From the NCBI GenBank assembly GCA_026122225.1, contig JANEZZ010002061.1:62001-126000 (forward strand): a DNA stretch of 64,000 bases, given 5' to 3'. Under the pieces are notes generated by a model, which was not told the DNA's origin, ran no database searches, and saw nothing but the letters and a program-made list of their open reading frames with translations. Of this stretch, positions 62,901-64,000 are shown piece after piece (within the stretch, counting starts at the first letter, position 1; every line of letters begins with the position of its first letter). A program made the position numbers and the translations under genes. This DNA comes from Heloderma charlesbogerti. Lineage: Eukaryota; Chordata; Lepidosauria; Squamata; Helodermatidae.

Positions 62901-62932
62901 GTGGGGCTTACTCCTAGGTAAGCGGGCGTAGA
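62849..62932. mobile_element. Short palindromic element at the promoter edge
   Basis: CGGTCCTATACGCGTCCGCT TGGAAGTAAGTCCCGTTGGG faces CAGTGGGGCTTACTCCTAGG TAAGCGGGCGTAG. This copy is CpG-rich, unlike the others. Confidence 0.8.
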
Positions 62933-63049
62933 ATTAAAACCTCGTTTCCTGGTTCCTGTTTTTGATGTAGCATTTAAAAAAAAATAAATTATATAAATTA
63001 GTTTGTGTGGACAAAGATACGCATGTTTGTGTGAACATCAGTGTGAATG

Positions 63050-63182
63050 GACCTCACTCCCAGTTGGGAGTTGGAATCGAACACATGTGGAGGGTACCGG
63101 GTTGGGGAAGTCTGCATTTATGCAGAGAAAAAGCCCCACTGACCATGGCGGGACTTACTTTCGAGTAATCCTGTATACGACT
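63050..63182. mobile_element. Half MITE followed by half short palindrome
   Basis: CCAGTTGGGAGTTGGAATCG AACACATGTGG... GGGTTGGGGAAGTCTG is a right MITE arm. AAGCCCCACTGACCATGGCG GGACTTACTTTCGAGTAATC CTG is a remnant of the donor family. Confidence 0.6.
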
Positions 63183-63293
63183 CCACATACTACTTACTGA
63201 AAAATATATTTCCAAAATCTAGGGAGCAGACATTGTTGGTCCCAGGAGCCTCTACATCCCAAAATCGATTAATATCTAGCAGAGACCATAGTA

Positions 63294-63382
63294 GTGGAAT
63301 CCTATACATGGCTGTTCAAAAGTTAAGTCCGGTTGAATGCCATAGAGCTTAATCCCAAGTAAACAGGGACAGGATTGCAGCC
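63294..63382. mobile_element. Short palindromic element, splice-donor family
   Basis: GGAATCCTATACATGGCTGT TCAAAAGTTAAGTCC faces CTTAATCCCAAGTAAACAGG GACAGGATTGCAGCC. Confidence 0.75.
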
Positions 63383-63752
63383 AATAAAGGTATTGCCCCA
63401 CTGTAATTTTTAGATTAGTATTACACTGTAATCTGACTGCATTATGTGATAATACTTAAAAATGGCTGCAGTAGTGTGTTTCCTAACAGATGTTCAGCAG
63501 CTGCCAGTTAGTATTAAGGCCAATGAATTCCTAATGCAACATTTCTCAACCCTTACAGGACCTCTTACTAAATTCATCTACCTTCAAGCCCAATCCAGAG
63601 CATCAACCAATTGTTCAGCTGGCAGGGTGGCCAATCCATGTAGGCGAACTAGGCAGTCGCCCAGGGCGCCAAGTTAAGTGGGGCACCAAATTCAAGGGAA
63701 AAAATACATTTTTAAAAAAATGAAAGTTTCATGTCTCTTATCTCATAAACAT
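63383..63752. other. Upstream of the cullin promoter, nothing recognised
   Basis: No exon of a neighbouring gene was found before the right window edge. Confidence 0.4.
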
Positions 63753-63753
63753 T

Positions 63754-64000
63754 GGTTGTTGTTGTTGTTCAGTCGTTCAGTCGTGTCCGACTCTTCGTGA
63801 CCCCATGGACCATAGCACGCCAGGCCTTCCTGTCCTGCGCTCTCTCCCGGAGCGTGCTCAAGTTCATATTCATTGCATCGGTGATGCTATCTAGCCATCT
63901 CATCCTCTGCCGTCCCCTTCTCCTTTTGCCTTCAGTCTTTCCCAGCATCAGGGTCTTTTCCAGAGAGTTTTCTCTTCGCATTAGGTGGCCAAAATATTGG
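63754..64000 (-). mobile_element. BovB LINE 3' end, cut by the window edge
   Basis: The minus strand encodes [20 protein letters not shown] and [28 protein letters not shown], then the 3' end and a (CAA)n tail. It is nearly identical to the copy at 8928. Confidence 0.92.

Noticed and set aside
62760..64000. A divergent gene from the CpG island on the + strand
   Set aside because: Only a donor-like CTAGGTAAGC within a palindromic element is seen. No coding exon or family match occurs before the window edge.
1..64000. CRISPR arrays, operons, bacterial or viral genes
   Set aside because: No regularly spaced repeats, no ribosome-binding-site-led gene chains and no viral reading frames were seen; all reading frames of weight belong to spliced vertebrate genes or LINEs.

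Overview
The window is vertebrate nuclear DNA, almost certainly from a squamate reptile. It has spliced genes with GT-AG introns. It also has BovB (RTE) LINE copies, two Sauria-SINE copies, L2- and CR1-type LINE 3' ends, tRNA-derived SINEs and many short hAT-like palindromic elements, a mixture typical of lizards and snakes. There is no bacterial, viral or CRISPR content.

Two protein genes lie tail to tail. On the + strand, 2199-27293 holds the last 16 coding exons (613 codons, phases consistent throughout) of a PACS-family sorting adaptor; its first exons lie left of the window. Its residues mix PACS1-like and PACS2-like states. Because PACS1 and PACS2 each sit near a KLC paralogue in human, and this copy sits next to a CUL7/CUL9 gene (KLC4 region in human), I infer a third PACS ohnologue. 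Its 3' UTR probably ends near 29.7 kb and carries a Sauria SINE.

On the - strand, 58905-32445 is a complete 29-coding-exon cullin of the CUL7/CUL9 type (1959 residues). Its body, including an ARM-like block, reads like CUL9. It stops where CUL7 stops, and no RING-IBR-RING exons are visible. A CpG-rich promoter and a probable non-coding first exon lie at about 62.4-62.9 kb.

The introns are dense in mobile elements, several nested inside one another: palindromes inside SINEs at one and the same site, a 400-bp element inside a palindrome, a fold-back inside a palindrome, and a BovB inside a 1-kb insertion with a perfect 18-bp target duplication. The palindrome arms carry an ACTACAACTCCCA motif like the ZNF143/THAP11 site. 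A second palindrome family carries consensus splice donors in both arms.

All exon boundaries were read by eye from splice signals, phase continuity and remembered family sequences; no alignment or database search was run.
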